Source: Crossaster papposus
Lineage: Eukaryota > Echinodermata > Asteroidea > Velatida > Solasteridae
Length of the DNA: 64,000 nt
Direction: 5' to 3'
Assembly (NCBI GenBank): GCA_037893245.1
Contig: JBAIAA010000518.1
Coordinates: 1,054,001 to 1,118,000 of the forward strand
The notes under the pieces were generated by a model. The model did not search any database, was not told the DNA's origin, and worked only from the letters and a program-made list of their open reading frames with translations. Position 1 is the first letter of the stretch. Every line of letters begins with the position of its first letter. The translations under genes and the position numbers were made by a program. Shown here piece after piece: positions 20,127 through 32,537 of the stretch.

Positions 20127-20442
20127 GATGTGTATGGGCGGCCAAAAGGGCCAAAATCAAAAATATGTTCACAAAGGACAAAACAATAGACAAAGAACAA
20201 AATGGCAAGAGGACAAATTTACAGAAGGACAAAATTCAAATCAAACAAAGGACAAAGCTGCAAGAGGACAAATTTGCAAAAATACAAACTCCAAATCAAA
20301 CAAAGGACAAAACGGGAAGAGGACAACATTACAGAAATACTTGAATAACAAGCAAACAAAAGACAAATCGACAAAAGGACAAAGTTACAAAAAGACAAAG
20401 TCAAAATCAAACAAAGAACAAACGGCCAAAAGACATTTAAAC

Positions 20443-20641
20443 ATGTCAAAAGGACGTTTTCACGAAAGGACATTGATACACACGCAAAGGACGTTTTCAC
20501 GAAAGGACACAGATACGTACACACGCAAAGGACGTTTTCACAAAAGGACGTCCATACACACACGCAAAGGACGTTTTCACAAAAGGACGTCCATACACAC
20601 GCAAAGGACGTTTTCACAAAAGGACGTTTTCACAAAAGGAC
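20443..20641. repeat. 37-bp tandem array, left foldback arm
   Basis: About five units of GGACGTTTTCACAAAAGGAC plus GTCCATACACACGCAAA. The first two units differ most. Each unit holds an inverted GGACGT/ACGTCC pair. Confidence 0.85.
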
Positions 20642-22027
20642 AAACTTTTCTTTACCTAACTATTGTCGAACGCTGGGGGCGCTTCTTCAGACGTCCGCTG
20701 TGCGCTGGATCGGACGGCGCGGTTCGCTAGATCGTACGTACTGCGTTATACTGTACCACCGTACTTTTGTTTGCAGCTGTCCACAGTTTGAAAGTAATTT
20801 GAAATTGGGTTTTTAATTGGTGTCATTTTTTTGTATGTGGACCAACGATAGATGCACTTTCATGTTTCTTTCCAAAATATTTTCAGAAATAATTTCTTTT
20901 TGACTCATGTGTATCGGAAGTTATACTTATTTACATTCATTTTCTTATATATACAAATGTGATATAATGTGATATAAGTTGGTATGATAAGGAGAGCAAC
21001 ACGAATACAAAAAAGTACTTGTTTTTAAGTTTTTTTCGTAATAAATTTGTTTTGCATTTAAAATACAAATATAATTTTGTTTGTGAGGTTCAATTTAGTT
21101 CTTTCTTGGTTATAGGCCCTATGATGAGTGTTTCATGTCATTTTAGAAATTCAATACGACCATATAAATTCACTATGTGTCTGTCTCCAACTGAACTATT
21201 ATATGGCCTACAGGGGTGATAACATGAAAGAGCAATATACTGGAAATCAATTTCAGTGAAGGGCCTAAGGAAAATGATATTCATTCAAAAATGTAGGCTG
21301 TACATTACGTAGGAAAAAATAGCAGGCCTACATATCAAGAAAGTGTGAAAAAGATGAATCCCTATCGTTATTCGTTAGTTAATCTAATGTTTTTTAATGA
21401 TTTTATTGGCAGAGCGCTTAAATTCTTCATACCCCCATATGAATAAAAATCCGATAAACTCAATAACTACTCGACTAGTTTCCAGAGTGAATACGCATGC
21501 CGCGTTTACCCTACTGCAGAAAGCGCACCGCCATTGTTTCAGATCATGCGTTCGTGCATAAACAGATACGCGGTGTCCTATCCAGTCTATTATAATGGAG
21601 ATGTCCTTGCCATGCGTCATATAAACCGACACACAAATAAAAACAAGGAAAGCAAAATGAACTATATAAGAGGTTGACTGATGAAGTGCATGATATAGCA
21701 CAGAAAATATGCCCTGCTCCCCTTCCAAAAAAGGGGGAAAAAGAGGGGACGGCATATTATCACCGGTAATAATCAATCACTGTGTGAACTAAAAACAAAG
21801 GGACCACTGTGGCAATACACAAACCAGTCATCGCGTCGCCAAAACCCGAGACAGGGTTTGAAACTCCCGCTTTTAGGGAATGTCTAACCCAATTGGCCTG
21901 CAGACGTTTGATGTATTTGCCCGTCCACGAACTCCAACCACGGACTGTCATCTAGGAGAGATAATGTGGCTAAAACTGATCCCCAGATGCGTGTCTTACG
22001 GAAAAAAGAGGAAAAAAAGAGTTAAAA

Positions 22028-22600
22028 ATCACGCTCTGGAAAGACCAGTTAAACAGCCACTTTCTAGCATACCCACTAGTTAACGTACAATTACAGATTT
22101 ATCTTCGGCAGAACAGTCACAAATACAATCCATATGATACTTGTCAGCAGAACCTTTTCCGCGTCTCAAAAAAATAACGAAAAGCACGGAGGGGTTCTGT
22201 TGAAACTTGTACACGAAACCCCCCCCCCCCCCCCCCCCCCCCCATTCCTACAGACTGCAATCTCGCAAGAAAAAAAGTGGCCTGAACAGACCTCCCATGA
22301 AGCGTATATCACTAGGAAATAAAACTTAAATTAGGAATTACGCTCTGGGCGGGATAGTTACGCAACCACACTGCTGGCATACCAGCACACAATAAATTAT
22401 GCAGTTTTATCTCTGTAGACCAGCCACTACCTAAAATCCAATGATACCTTACGCAGCAGAACTGCTTCAGCATCTCCAAAAAAAATAACGAAAACGATGA
22501 GAAAAAGTTCTGACTTGTGAAAACTCCCATAAACACCCTCCCCATCCCACATAGAATGAGTTCTGATTCACTGCAGCTTACTCTAGAATTGATTAAAAAA
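22028..22600. repeat. Tandem duplication of about 309 bp inside the foldback element
   Basis: ATCACGCTCTGG at 22028 and ATTACGCTCTGG at 22337 start two diverged units. Both then carry a GACCAG-x-GCCACT stretch, GCAGAAC, and CTC-AAAAAAATAACGAAAA. Unit 1 has a C-run of about 25 near 22219. Confidence 0.55.
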
Positions 22601-22913
22601 AACACAACAAAAATTAACTGATCATTCCTTGAAGTATGCCTGCATAAACCGGTTTCTCTGTGCTATACCTTTTTGCAAAAGCACTCCACCTAATAGCCTC
22701 ACAGAAAAAGAAAGAAAATTCTACAAAACCCAGTATTACACGTCCTTCACGTTAATGTCCTTCCCACGTGACCGAGAATCGCTCTAAAAATTAAAAAACC
22801 TTGAGTGACATGATTACGTGTATGATTACGCTGCGTCCCAATAAACACAACAAAACAATTTGTTGCAATTTGTTTGAGGTCAACAAAACAAAATTATGTA
22901 TTTTGCCTGGACT

Positions 22914-23205
22914 GTTCGTGAAAACGTCCTTTGCGTGTATATGGACGTCCTTTTGTGAAAACGTCCTTTGCGTGTATATGGACGTCCTTTTGTGAAAACG
23001 TCCTTTGCGTGTATATGGACGTCCTTTCGTGAAAACGTCCTTTGCGTGTATATGGACGTCCTTTTGTGAAAACGTCCTTTGCGTGTATATGGACGTCCCT
23101 TTGTGAAAACGTCCTTTGCGTGTATATGGACGTCCTTTTGTGAAAACGTCCTTTGCTTGTATATATGGACGTCCTTTTGTGAAAACGTCCTTATATATGG
23201 ACGTC
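22914..23205. repeat. 37-bp tandem array, right foldback arm
   Basis: About eight or nine units of GTGAAAACGTCCTTTGC plus GTGTATATGGACGTCCTTTT. It has more units than the left arm, showing copy-number drift between the arms. Confidence 0.85.
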
Positions 23206-23854
23206 CTTTTGACATGTTTGAATGTCTTTTTGCCGTTTGTCCTTTGTTTGATTTTGACTTTATCTGTTTGTAACTTTGTCCTTTTGTCGATTTGTCCTTT
23301 GTTTGCTTTTTATTATGTATTTCTGTAATGTTGTCCTCTTCCCGTTTTGTCCTTTGTTTGATTTGAAGTTTGTATTTTTGCAAATTTGTCCTCTTGCAGC
23401 TTTGTCCTTTTTTGATTTGAATTTTGTCCTTCTGTAAATTTGTCCTCTTGCCATTTTGTTTTTTGTCTATTGTTTTGTCCTTTGTGAACATATTTTTGAT
23501 TTTGGCCCTTTTGGCCGCCCATAGATGTGTGCTTGATTCATGCATACATCAGACTAATTTTTGAAATGTGTTGTATCCCGGCGCTATTTCGGTATAGTTG
23601 TGTACAAAGTCTATACAAAGTCGAGACTTTCCTAACAAAATTAGATATTGTTTCTCAGTCCCATATTATCAATGGGTCTATGAATAAAAACTAGCAAATG
23701 CTATGAAGGACAAGCAAAAATCAAAAGTTTTTTACTTCAGAGTAAAAACATTAAGGAAAATTGCTGGAAAATCTAAAAAGTAAATAATGTTATAGTCTTT
23801 AGCAAATACTATCCAGTGAAATCTGTAAAAGTATTCTATACTAATTAAAGTGAG

Positions 23855-24140
23855 AATTTCTACGCGAGCTCATTAAATGTGCACCCATTGTGTAAATATA
23901 GCCTAGGATCAACTCCCTGGTTCTAGGGCTTCAATCAGAGGGCAGACTTGATAAAATTACGGTTGAAAAATAGGTTCTATAATATATTTTCCCGATAACG
24001 TGAAGGGATGCCATTTGTCGAGTTTCTTTTGGTGTGAATATTTAAATACATAATTGGCTAACCAACCCCAAACTTAGAAGAAATAGAAAGATAGGAACGA
24101 GACATTAAAGTCTTGATTGTTGTTTGAGAAACCCCAGTGA
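23855..24140. repeat. Dispersed repeat family L, copy 1
   Basis: GAGCTCATTAAATGTGCACC, then TAGCCTAGGATCAACTCCCT and GGGATGCCATTTGT, are found in inverted order at 52795-53185. No coding content. Confidence 0.65.
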
Positions 24141-24914
24141 TGTCGGTTTGCAAGAAACTTGGTCCTGAACATTGTTGATTTGACACTGTTTTCAATGGGG
24201 CTTGAATTAGCGGTAGGCTAGTGCACCCATCTATCTACGGCTCTGATCGGTCCCGATGAATAGCGCCACCAGTTGTCTAGAGCGCACTTGCCGCCCGAGA
24301 AGGCGCTGCTAAACATGAAGAGCGCCCCCAACATCAAAGATGCGAAACAGTAAAGGAGTGGTCACCAAGACCATTACATTCCCCGCCTAAAAATGCAAGA
24401 CTTTTAATGTAAGCTAAGAGTTGGAAAATTAGCAAAATTAGTGGGAACAAGTGCCTTTCCGAATAGCACAAGTTGCGAAGCTTGTGTCAGCTGTGTTCGT
24501 CACGTGTTTTCGTTACAAACAGGAACGCGCAAATGCTGCAATGAATTTAGTAATTGGTTATTCCAATGGTCAAACAATTTCAAACAATTGTTATTCAATG
24601 TCGTCATATTTCAATCGAATTCGTCTTATGATCAGCTACACAATGCAATGATTGAATTTGTCTTTTTTTTCCAAGAATGTTTCGTTCAAATTTATCGCAT
24701 GCTGGTACAACCATGCACATACGTATTGGTCCGGTGTGTTGCAAGACTAGAAATTGAAAGATGTTGAAATATGAATACATTTTTTTAAATTAAGTAAAGG
24801 CCTACTTATTTCTTGCATGACAAATATACACTTTAGATTTATTTGCATGTTAGAGATAATGTTTATTTCAGGTGACGCATACAATTGTCAAAGAAATGGA
24901 TACACATAATTGTT
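24141..24914. other. Intergenic, no recognised feature
   Basis: Contains two overlapping unassigned + strand ORFs starting at 24441 and 24451 with no domain, and no splice or promoter context that I trust. Confidence 0.4.
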
Positions 24915-25374
24915 TGTGACCCGCTCTGCAAAAATGAGTCTGATACAAACATCGCAAAATACATTTTTACGTAAAGGGCTGTTTATTGTCTCGGAGGTGA
25001 TTTTTCTTTCAACAAATAATATTTTTGTTTTAAGGCATTTTGGTTTCTCCGACACCTATATTTTTCAGATCTGATCGATTGAAAAGATTGTTTTGATCCC
25101 GTAAATTAAATTTAATACAGGTTTTGTCATTCTCTTACCATAGCATCTGATGAAGCACTACAATTGTAAATCTTCATTTCTTTTCAAAGACATTTTGAAT
25201 ATAACTGAGAAAAAGCACATTTCCCAAAATTGTAAAATACCAATGCATTACACTAGAGAGTTGTGCCATATATCAAATGAAATCTTATTTCCTGCTTTTT
25301 CTGACTAACTGTAAAATAAAAAAAAAACCAATTTTTGTTAACACATCAGACTCATTTTTGCGGAGTGGGTCACA
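24915..25374. mobile_element. MITE family D, copy D5
   Basis: TGTGACCCGCTCTGCAAAAA on the left and the complement of TGTGACCCACTCCGCAAAAA on the right. The body contains GTAAATCTTCATTTCTTTTC and GTTTCTCCGACACC, shared with D4 in inverse orientation. Confidence 0.8.
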
Positions 25375-25703
25375 TTATATGGGTTTTTTTAAGACTAAAT
25401 CCACAACAATCAATTCCCAATTTTTCAGGACGATCAGATACAAAAACAAATGTTTTTGAGACAATTTTAACTATGCCTTTCTTTGCGCGTTCACACAATT
25501 TCTCGCAAGAAATGCCTGTTTTCTCCTAATCTCTGTATTAATTAAGACTCCAGACTAAAAAAAAAAAAAAAAAAAAAATATTGAGTATCAAATCTCCAAG
25601 TGTTATATACCATTAGAAAGCTCTGTTTCCACAGAATTTAGAAAGACCCATATCTCAATTTTGGATTTTGCCGACTTTGCGCTCATTTCGTGATGACAGG
25701 TCC
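25375..25703. mobile_element. Half of a D2-type element abutting D5
   Basis: ATATGGGTTTTTTTAAGAC through CGCTCATTTCGTGATGACAG matches 1225-1555. The left half is replaced by D5. An A-run of about 22 lies at 25556. Confidence 0.7.
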
Positions 25704-25799
25704 CTCAAGATCGTAAAATAGCAAACATTTCCATGAGCTGGTCGCTTGATATAGGTTTCTGGAAGCTGACCTGCGAGGTATTTTACTTATAGTTCATTT

Positions 25800-26190
25800 C
25801 ACGGTCTTTGGCAGCGGGGAGTGTTCGCATCCAACCGTGCGCTACAGGTCACTAGCGGTCGTGTCTCAGCCAGCGAGCGGACATTGACATGGCCCCCCGT
25901 CGGCTCGCAGCAGCGCGTGCCGGCACGCGCCTGCCGTGATACCCGCTGCTCGACCGCCGTGATTGAGGTTTTTAAAGTGAAAGCTTAATTGAAAAAAAAA
26001 AATAGTAAAGTAGTGTCTCTCGTAATTTCCGATTGCTCGCAGGAAATCGTAGTATACTCGCAAAATGATATTTCGTTAGGTTGAACCGGGTGAAATAGAA
26101 CGAAATCAAGTTCTCAATTGGAATATCACTCCGCTAGGCGGAGGTGAAAAGGAGTTAGTAGGTGGTATAAATAGAGAGGGACAAAAGGTT
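25800..26190 (+). promoter_or_regulatory. CpG-rich patch with TATA-like motif
   Basis: 25800-25980 is clearly richer in G, C and CpG than its surroundings (GCTCGCAGCAGCGCGTGCCG). GGTATAAATAGAGAGGG at about 26164-26180 is a strong TATA-box match on the + strand. No coding exon could be tied to it. Confidence 0.3.
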
Positions 26191-26983
26191 GGCTCGATCT
26201 GCGCATCGACAGGCAACGAGCTCATATACATGTACTAATTTAATTGTTACTTTAAAACAAAATTGTGATGCTGAGAATGGGAGCTTAATAGGTCTAACAA
26301 AATCAGTACTATTCGTGGGGTTTTCCAGAGTATTTTCTCCACGAGTTTTTATCTCTGGTTTTTCACTCCGTGGATGTGCAGATTTTGTTGGGAGGATATG
26401 CACAAGTAAATAAATCATAGGAGACAACTTTATCTTAAAATATCTTGGTAGAATGTATTAGAATATAAATAATACTGATAAACAAACAATAACGATGAGA
26501 TATACAAAGATAAACTTATGGAAATGAAGGTCAATAATTAACTGCTATTTAAGCATGACCAAGAAACAAGTTTAAACGTAGAAATGAAGATAGTATTAAG
26601 TAAAGGGTTGAGACAAAAGTCTTGGCAGTTACATAACCCTGCTTAGAAATAAAGGTAATTAACATTATTAATAATTTGCTTTACAAGATATGTTAAAAGA
26701 AACGTTGAATTATCTTAAAAATAATAATAACACGAATAACACTGCAAAGCCTGTCGGTGACAAACCCAATGTTGTAAACAAATTGGAGTGATGTGGAGGT
26801 TATTGAGAACTACAACAATTAATTGTCAATGGCTATTCAGGAACAAATTCCGTTTTCCTGCATATTTTAAAACTTTGGGTTTTTTTCATTTAGGTTTATA
26901 AACGGTTAACTTACATTTCGTCTCGAGAATGTATGACCTTGCATATCTCATGTTCAATTCCGTCATTGGTCGCTCAGTCATCC

Positions 26984-27285
26984 AATCCAATCCAATCCAA
27001 TCCAATCTGCATTTGTAAAGCGCCAATCAATCTAGTTGCCTATTCCGAGGCGCTGCCAGGAACACCGGGGCAAAACCCCTCCTCTTAGCGATGAGTGTTA
27101 CTGGGTTCTTTTACGTGTATTACACAACACACGGGACCTCCAGCTTTACGTCCCATCCGAAGGACGAAGCAATATTGGTGCAGTTGCCTTGCTTAAGGAC
27201 ACACGTGTCGACACCGGGACTCGAACTCACGCTCTGTCTGCAGAACGGAAAACAGGGTTCTTAACCGCCCGGCCACGACACTCCA
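26984..27285 (-). mobile_element. tRNA-derived SINE
   Basis: On the - strand it begins GTCGTGGCCGGGCGGTTAAG (Leu/Ser-tRNA-like A-box) with a B-box AGTTCGAGTCC. A conserved core CCTTCGGATGGGACGTAAAG follows, and the 3' end is a (GATTG)n tail, seen here as TCCAATCCAATCCAAT. The core resembles that of SINEs widespread in marine invertebrates (MetaSINE-type; family name uncertain). Confidence 0.78.
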
Positions 27286-27860
27286 CACTGTTCACACTTT
27301 GTTCACACTTTGTCCAAATAATTTCATTATTTTGCTTTATTTCATGGTTGGAGACAATTTAATTTGTATTCCGCAGTTTTCAAACGTACATAGATGAAGC
27401 AATTTCGTAATTTTTCAATCAATGTCATATAAATTCCATTTTAAGTTTTCATATTATTAAATGCATCTTTGGTCTTTTTACGATTTCATCTTTTGATTTA
27501 TTTACAAATATTTGTCTTGTATAACGTAGGTCTATAACCTTGTATATTAATGTATAATTATATTTTTTTCAAATACTTTTTGAGTATCAACCTTTTCGAC
27601 AGTTTTATGCGCCAACAACTGGAAGAAATAATGTCTCTATACACATGCAAATAAAAATGTATTAACTTTCGATTTAATGCGAGAAATAATTCGGCAAATA
27701 CTTATATTAAACAAGAACATGTAGATCCATGGTTTAACATAACAAAAACAGCAAAATGGCAGGCGTTTTAGCTACCTTTGCTGTAAAATTGCATACATTT
27801 TTTTCATTGGTGTTCGGGGTGTAAGAATGAGGTTTATACGGCCCACTTCGTCTTAATATT
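27286..27860. other. AT-rich intergenic DNA
   Basis: No repeats of the named families, no exon and no RNA gene were recognised. Confidence 0.4.
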
Positions 27861-28261
27861 TGTGAACAACCACCCCAAAACCAGGCTAAAGTCGACATTT
27901 TTCATATGAGAGATTTTTATACCATTTCTAGCGTTTTAAGCTTTAAAAATGATACATCACATGCACCAGTACCGCTATGGAATGAAAAGTAACGACGCTT
28001 CAAAAAGTGACATTTTGTTGCCGTTCGCGGCAACAAGTTTGCTCAATTTGAGTAATACTAGCAACGACAACAAAAATCAGGAGAAGGCCGATATTATCAC
28101 TTTCGGGGATTTTTAAAAAGGTTTAAACACGAACAGCCTATAGTTTTAACTAACGATTTATGAAAAAAACCAACAATCGACCTGCAACACATTTTGTGTG
28201 TGTACAATGCCATAAAAGGGCATTTGCCGACTTCCTCCTGGTTTTGGCCTGGTGGGTCACA
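27861..28261. mobile_element. MITE family D, copy D7
   Basis: TGTGAACAACCACCCCAAAA on the left; GGCCTGGTGGGTCACA on the right is its imperfect complement. It shares CCAGGCTAAAGTCGACATTT and AGGAGAAGGCCGATATTATC with D8 at 34891. Confidence 0.72.
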
Positions 28262-28639
28262 TTTCATAACATCCAATTAATATGCATGTTGTTGAATATA
28301 GAGGCCGCTAAAGGAAGATTTACGTCTTGAATGTTTTATATTAATTCTGGTATGTACGGGCCACGAGGGCATCAAACCTTGAATCCGCTGTCGCGATCGA
28401 CAGTCCCACCTAGCGGCGGGAGGTAGCCGGTAGTATAACCGGCCGCCGATGCTGTACAATTATTGATGATGGAGGAGAAACAGGCAGCGGTCTCTAAAGA
28501 CGAACGGTAGATTGGATCAATGAATCATTAAAAGCCGTTTCTGCATAGAGAAAAAAATGGTTACAAGAACAGGAATAAAACATGTGTATTTGGGTCCCTC
28601 ACCGTGCACGATATCTTGTTATACAATCCTTGGTTTAAA

Positions 28640-28860
28640 AGCCCCCCCCAAAAAAAAAATTACAAAAATAATAATAATAATAAAACAAAAATAATAATAA
28701 TAATAAATATATATATATGATGATAATAAAAAATTAAAAAATAATAATATATTAATAGAAAAATTATTTAATTTTTTTTTTATAATTATAATAAATATAT
28801 TATGAAGATAATAAAAAAAATTAAAATATATATATATTTGTTTTAAATAGCTGGCAGTTA
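28640..28860. repeat. AT-rich simple sequence
   Basis: Irregular (AAT)n, (TA)n and poly-A/T runs. No other content. Confidence 0.85.
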
Positions 28861-29154
28861 TTCTTTCGGCCTGTTTACAAATCTTGCAATGTGTCTTTGA
28901 TTAACACAGGGATTTTGACTGGAAGACATTGCTCATGTATAGTAGCCGTAGATTAACTATAATAGTACAATTTCTTACCAACGATTTAACAGACTTGCTG
29001 TATACTCGAACTCAGAAGTAATACCCATCTATATGAAACAACCAATCTGCCTTTGGGGTATTCAGAAGTCTTAATCAAAACGTCATAATTTTGAATTTGC
29101 CTCCGAAATTTACTAGCATTCGGAACAAGTTGTTGTCCCGACAACGGTAGCTTT

Positions 29155-29540
29155 GCGATGCCACGAATAAATGCCCGTATGTCCGACGCCTAATGAATCC
29201 GATAATTAAATTTACTTTGATTTTGGTTCATTAAGTCCGACGCCTCATAAGTCCATGAGCCTCATATTAAGCCTCGTTTGTCCGACTTTCATTCATTCAA
29301 ACATCGCGTAACATGTCAGAATGTTACTGTTAGCGCCACATTGTTAAAGTACACATTATGAGAACCCCACCCCCCCCCCCCAACACCCACCTCCCTGAAC
29401 CTACAGGGTTGCCGCCACTGATACAATGTACTGGAGCGGGCGAATACTAAAAATGTCAAATGCGTCATAAATCCGACGCCTCGTAAATCCGAAATGTCGG
29501 ACTTATATGAGGTGTCCGACTTACGATACGCCCCCACCCC
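29155..29540. repeat. TCCGACGCCTCATAAG repeat region
   Basis: GTCCGACGCCTAATGAATCC, CCGACGCCTCATAAGTCC, CCGACGCCTCGTAAATCC and inverted forms occur on both sides of a non-repetitive middle with a C-run at 29370. The arrangement suggests an inverted-repeat element. Confidence 0.5.
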
Positions 29541-29995
29541 CCCAAAAAAGATTGGTTGCTGTATTGCTCACGATTTATTACATCATCATTTTATCAATTC
29601 CACGGTTAACTCTGCCAATCCCTTCTAAGTTTAGCTCGTGTACAATATTTAAATATGAGGCGTTACAATGTACAATTTAAAGCAAAGGTTATACTGCAAT
29701 TTTTCAACTTGCCATTTTTAAGTGCTTTCGATCTGACGCAAATTGTCTTGTAGTATGACAGCGCGCTCAAACTAATAATGGGTAATTGCTACACTAAAAC
29801 GCTATAAACGTCAACTTCAAACGAGTTTTTTGTCGTTTTAGACGACATCGGGATGAATTTATTTCGCCTCGCTGTCGGAAATGAACCATAAAAAGCAATT
29901 TTTATGAATTGAAGTACCTCAAGACATCCTCGATTACCTGAGCGGTGAATTCCAAGTCACCATCAAACATTACCGTCTCCAGCCATTAAAGAACT

Positions 29996-30662
29996 GGGCC
30001 CAATTCCATAAAAGCATTCTAACTTAGTATATTACTATAGGTTTTAGCAAGATTCCAAATGCCTAGTTGGTTGCTTGCTAGCAATCAACTAAATCGCATT
30101 CCATAACACCATTCTATGAAACATTCTTACTAGTTGCTTGCTTGCAGCTTGCTAGAATGGTGTAGGGTTTGCATAATCGCCAAAGTACATGGTCAGTTTG
30201 AGTTAACAATAGGGAAAGAGTTCAAATCAGGTCATGCTGTGGGTTGTATTGTCAATGCATTCCTCTGTACCCTATTTAGGGTATGTACATTTGTATTGGC
30301 TGGAGCACATGTTTCAGAAATGGCTAATTCAGAGGGTGTTTCAACTCCAAAAAGGGAAAGAAGCCTAATTACTCGACTCAGGAAAATCTGTTCCTTGCAT
30401 GCAGAACGCTATGAGGAGTTTAAGGTTATCCTTGACTATTGCGCATAAGGATGTCAATACAAATTCCCAAAAGATGAAAGATTGAAAGTGATGATGGTGC
30501 TAAGGATTTAGACATACCCCAAACCTATTCTAATTTTATCAAGCAACTAGGAACCTTGCTAAGCGTATAATGGTTTTATGGAATATATTTAGCAAGTAAC
30601 TAGAGATAGAAAGGAAGTTAGCAACCAACTAGGCATTAGAATGCTTTTATGGAATTGGCTCC
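29996..30662. mobile_element. 667-bp inverted-repeat element with a 104-aa ORF
   Basis: GGGCCCAATTCCATAAAAGC at the left and the complement of GGAGCCAATTCCATAAAAGC at the right, followed by CTAGTTGGTTGCT on both sides. The + strand ORF at 30134-30448 ends LRKICSLHAERYEEFKVILD plus YCA; it has no recognised domain. Confidence 0.7.
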
Positions 30663-30833
30663 AGATGTATCCAGATGCCGGTATCACGCGCACTTAACCC
30701 GTGTCTCTAAATCGGGAAACGGTTGTAATGTACATGCGCATGCCCAGTTAATTTGTGAGAGTAAATGAACAATCTTGGGTCACTCGACTCAACGAGTGAC
30801 GTTCATTCATACGTAAATTACGCAGCCACATTA

Positions 30834-31329
30834 AGGCCGTGTCCGAAACGGGTGTCTAGAGCTACAGCTACGGCTATTGTCTGCGTCGGCCATTTTTGTA
30901 GCGCTGCCCGAAATGCCGTCTAGAGCTACAGTTACGGCTACAACGTCACAACAACATCTAACCGTAAAGGAAGTTGTCTAGCTCAGGCAAAACACAATTG
31001 CGGCAGCACTAACGTTAATTTTGGAGCAAATTTTCGTTTATTTTGTTAATGATATAGTGCATTTAATTGAAACTAACAGATTGACAAATACGTCAATATC
31101 ATCAGGTATTTCGACCGGCTGTAAACAAACATTGCGTATATAACATCTAGCAGACGATAATTGTTGTAATTTTTCAAACACTAATTCAAGCATCGCTTGG
31201 GGGCGCAATATCTAGCCGTAGGTTCTACCGTAGCCGCGTCCGAATTCCATTTACCTTAGCGCCTACGTAGACGTAACTGTAGCTATAGACGTAGATCGTA
31301 GCTCTAGAAACTCGTTTCGGACACAGCCC
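30834..31329. mobile_element. About 495-bp inverted-repeat element
   Basis: AGGCCGTGTCCGAAACGGGT at the left and GTTTCGGACACAGCCC at the right, each next to TCTAGAGCTAC/GTAGCTCTAGA. Interior arms repeat GCTACGGCTA and CTACGTAGACGTAAC motifs. Confidence 0.7.
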
Positions 31330-32170
31330 GAGAATGATTTATAACGTATATTTTCCTTTCTTAATACTCTCAAAATGAACTTATATCGCCCAGATTTACA
31401 GATTAATGTCGATACAAAAAAAATCCCGTTTTGAATTGTCCACCGCTGGCTCATCACCGGAGGTGGCAGCCATGTTTTAACATGGCATTATGGGAGCCAT
31501 GTTTTAGCATGGCCTCATGGGATACTTACCCAAGCGCCAGGCCCGACCATAGCGCGAGAAGTCACACGAGGGTTAAATCGATCGGTGTCGCGCTTACACG
31601 AGTATAAAGTGTGAGGAAAGTAATCGAACACGATATTTTTCTGAGCAGTACAATGATGTTCCTGATGCTTGTGTTTCTATGTATGCATATTTGTGTGTAT
31701 GACTATTTTTGCATTCTAGCCTCACTTGCACCCTCAACACCCTCCCCCTACCCACCACTTAATTGTTCTGGATACACTTGATGTAGGGGCGTGTGCTCGA
31801 ATGAGTTAAGTTTAAAGCTGTATTTGTGTCTGTTTATATAATAGCACAAGTTCAACTCGAGGTAACATTTGGACTTTTCCATTTCGCGTGGCGAAGCTTT
31901 CGATTCCTTTGTATTCCCTTGTATTGACAACCAGCAGGTACATCAAATACTGTATTCCTGTATTCAGGTACATGTATTAATAAGTTATTGTAGTCAGTGT
32001 GGATGTATCTTTATCAACTTTAAATAAAGGTAAAACGAACGAAAATTACAAATGTCACTATGAGTTTTTGAATAATAGAAATGCAGCTTTACCCTTCAAT
32101 CACCGTGAAATCAGCGTGAATTGTTACGGTTTTAAACTGCAATTATATTGTTCAATATACTCATAGTGTA
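31330..32170. other. Intergenic, no recognised gene
   Basis: CATGTTTTAACATGG and CATGTTTTAGCATGG form a small direct duplication at 31472-31515. The rest is unassigned. Confidence 0.4.
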
Positions 32171-32174
32171 TAAT

Positions 32175-32537
32175 AATGTTAGTTCTTATATAGCGCTTTA
32201 GACTCCCACAATGTGGGTGTATCAAAGCGCTTCACATTATTACCCCGGTCATTGGGCCCATGAAACATTCCAAATACCATCTCAGCTCCCTGGTGAGTAT
32301 ACAGCTCGCGGATGCTGCCATTTCGGCGCAAAGTAGCTAAATTCAACCACAATAACCATCTCTGCCCACAGGTACCCATTTTACTCCTGGGTGGAGAGAA
32401 GCAATGAGTGACAAAGTGCCTTGCCCAAGGGCACACGCACCACAGTCCCAGGCATGCAGGACTCGAACCACCAACATGTAGCTTTACCTACAGATTACAA
32501 ATTCAATGCTCAAGACCACGAGACGGCACTCCACCAA
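32175..32537 (-). mobile_element. tRNA-derived SINE, full length
   Basis: On the - strand the head GTGCCGTCTCGTGGTCTTGA with a B-box GGTTCGAGTCC is followed by GGGCAAGGCACTTTGTCAC. It ends CTAAAGCGCTATATAAGAAC and an ATTATT tail. The same tail lies beside the IGFBP-gene donor at 9218. Confidence 0.78.

Larger units (their letters stand above)
20133..23523. mobile_element. Foldback-type transposon with long tandem-repeat arms
   Basis: Near-identical inverted arms occupy 20133-20641 and 22914-23523, and the target duplication GATGTG stands at 20127-20132 and 23524-23529. Each arm starts TATGGGCGGCCAAAAGGGCC. About 310 bp of degenerate AGGACAAA repeats follow, then 37-bp tandem units. This is the architecture of foldback elements such as Drosophila FB and Galileo. 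The 2.3-kb middle contains no recognisable transposase, so the copy is probably non-autonomous. Long ORFs in the arms are by-products of the repeats and encode only Lys/Gln/Thr-rich or hydrophobic nonsense. Confidence 0.85.

Noticed and set aside
20125..20730. 201-codon Lys/Gln/Thr-rich + strand ORF
   Set aside because: It is a translation of the AGGACAAA and 37-bp repeats of the foldback arm; the other arm gives the same pattern on the opposite strand.
22880..23545. 221-codon - strand ORF
   Set aside because: It is the mirrored arm of the same element, not a conserved protein.
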